The notes beneath the pieces were generated by a model. It was not told where the DNA came from. It did no database searches and saw only the letters and a list, made by a program, of their open reading frames with translations. This document shows, in pieces, positions 63,943 to 64,000 of a DNA stretch of 64,000 bases (its first letter is position 1; each line of letters begins with the position of its first letter). The stretch is taken from contig CAMLYR010000001.1 in the NCBI GenBank assembly GCA_946491915.1, forward strand, positions 1-64,000. The letters are read 5' to 3'. The translations under genes and the position numbers were made by a program. This DNA comes from an uncultured Clostridium sp. Lineage in GTDB: Bacteria > Bacillota_A > Clostridia > TANB77 > CAG-508.

Positions 63943-64000
63943 ATTTTAATGAAAAAATTACATAGCTTTTAATGAAAAAATGATTAAGGGCTAAATTTAA

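Overview
The window is AT-rich, tightly packed DNA from a low-GC, spore-forming Firmicute, most likely an uncultured gut-type member of the Clostridia. The signs are ribosomal protein bL32, a dipicolinate synthase subunit B, Bce-type peptide-antibiotic resistance genes, YfhO/GtrA/CsbB-like wall glycosylation genes, TTG starts, AGA-dominated arginine usage and strong AGGAGG ribosome-binding sites. I see no rRNA, tRNA or CRISPR array.

Layout. 1-3.8 kb: end of a dinD-like gene, asparagine synthase (minus strand), a DUF5662 protein, rpmF and a TetR regulator. 3.9-6.9 kb: a copper operon (csoR, copZ, copA) behind a promoter with a CsoR-type operator. 7.1-8.9 kb: a small membrane ORF and IMP dehydrogenase. 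9-15.6 kb: a cadherin-like surface protein and two large secreted wall hydrolases (glucosaminidase and amidase) carrying 15 Big_2-type repeats between them. 15.6-15.9 kb: a palindromic element. 16-38.5 kb: a surface-polysaccharide locus with pyruvyl transferase, a TagGH/Wzm-Wzt-like exporter, many GT2/GT4 glycosyltransferases, GtrB/GtrA/YfhO-type glycosylation components and an MFS protein. 38.6-47.2 kb: DedA, then a Bce-like two-component system, a toxin/antitoxin pair inserted next to it, the BceAB-like ABC transporter, YxeA and a GT51 glycosyltransferase. 47.2-61.7 kb: a second palindromic element, membrane proteins (three CmpB-family paralogues), dpaB, pepF, a large LPxTG-like surface protein, another amidase, a LysR-SDR chimera and a flavodoxin. 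61.8-64 kb: rhuM with a uvrB-like start, a truncated uvrB and small ORFs, which looks like the edge of an integrated element.

Main discovery. Six recognisable genes (asnB, tetR, a yfhO, a PTPS-related membrane protein, a GT4 and a GT2) are each split by a +1 frameshift. In every one the shift lies exactly on an in-frame CGG codon. Skipping the C, or reading CGGN as one four-base codon, restores a glycine at the expected place and the conserved remainder of the protein. By hand scan, in-frame CGG occurs nowhere else in the recognisable genes, although about 70 out-of-frame CGG trinucleotides lie inside genes. The one other in-frame CGG is codon 4 of an unassigned 52-residue ORF. CGU, CGC and CGA are used normally for arginine. 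This points to an unassigned CGG codon at which ribosomes shift +1 or decode a quadruplet as glycine, rather than to random pseudogenes or sequencing errors. A separate -1 lesion in copA does not fit the pattern.
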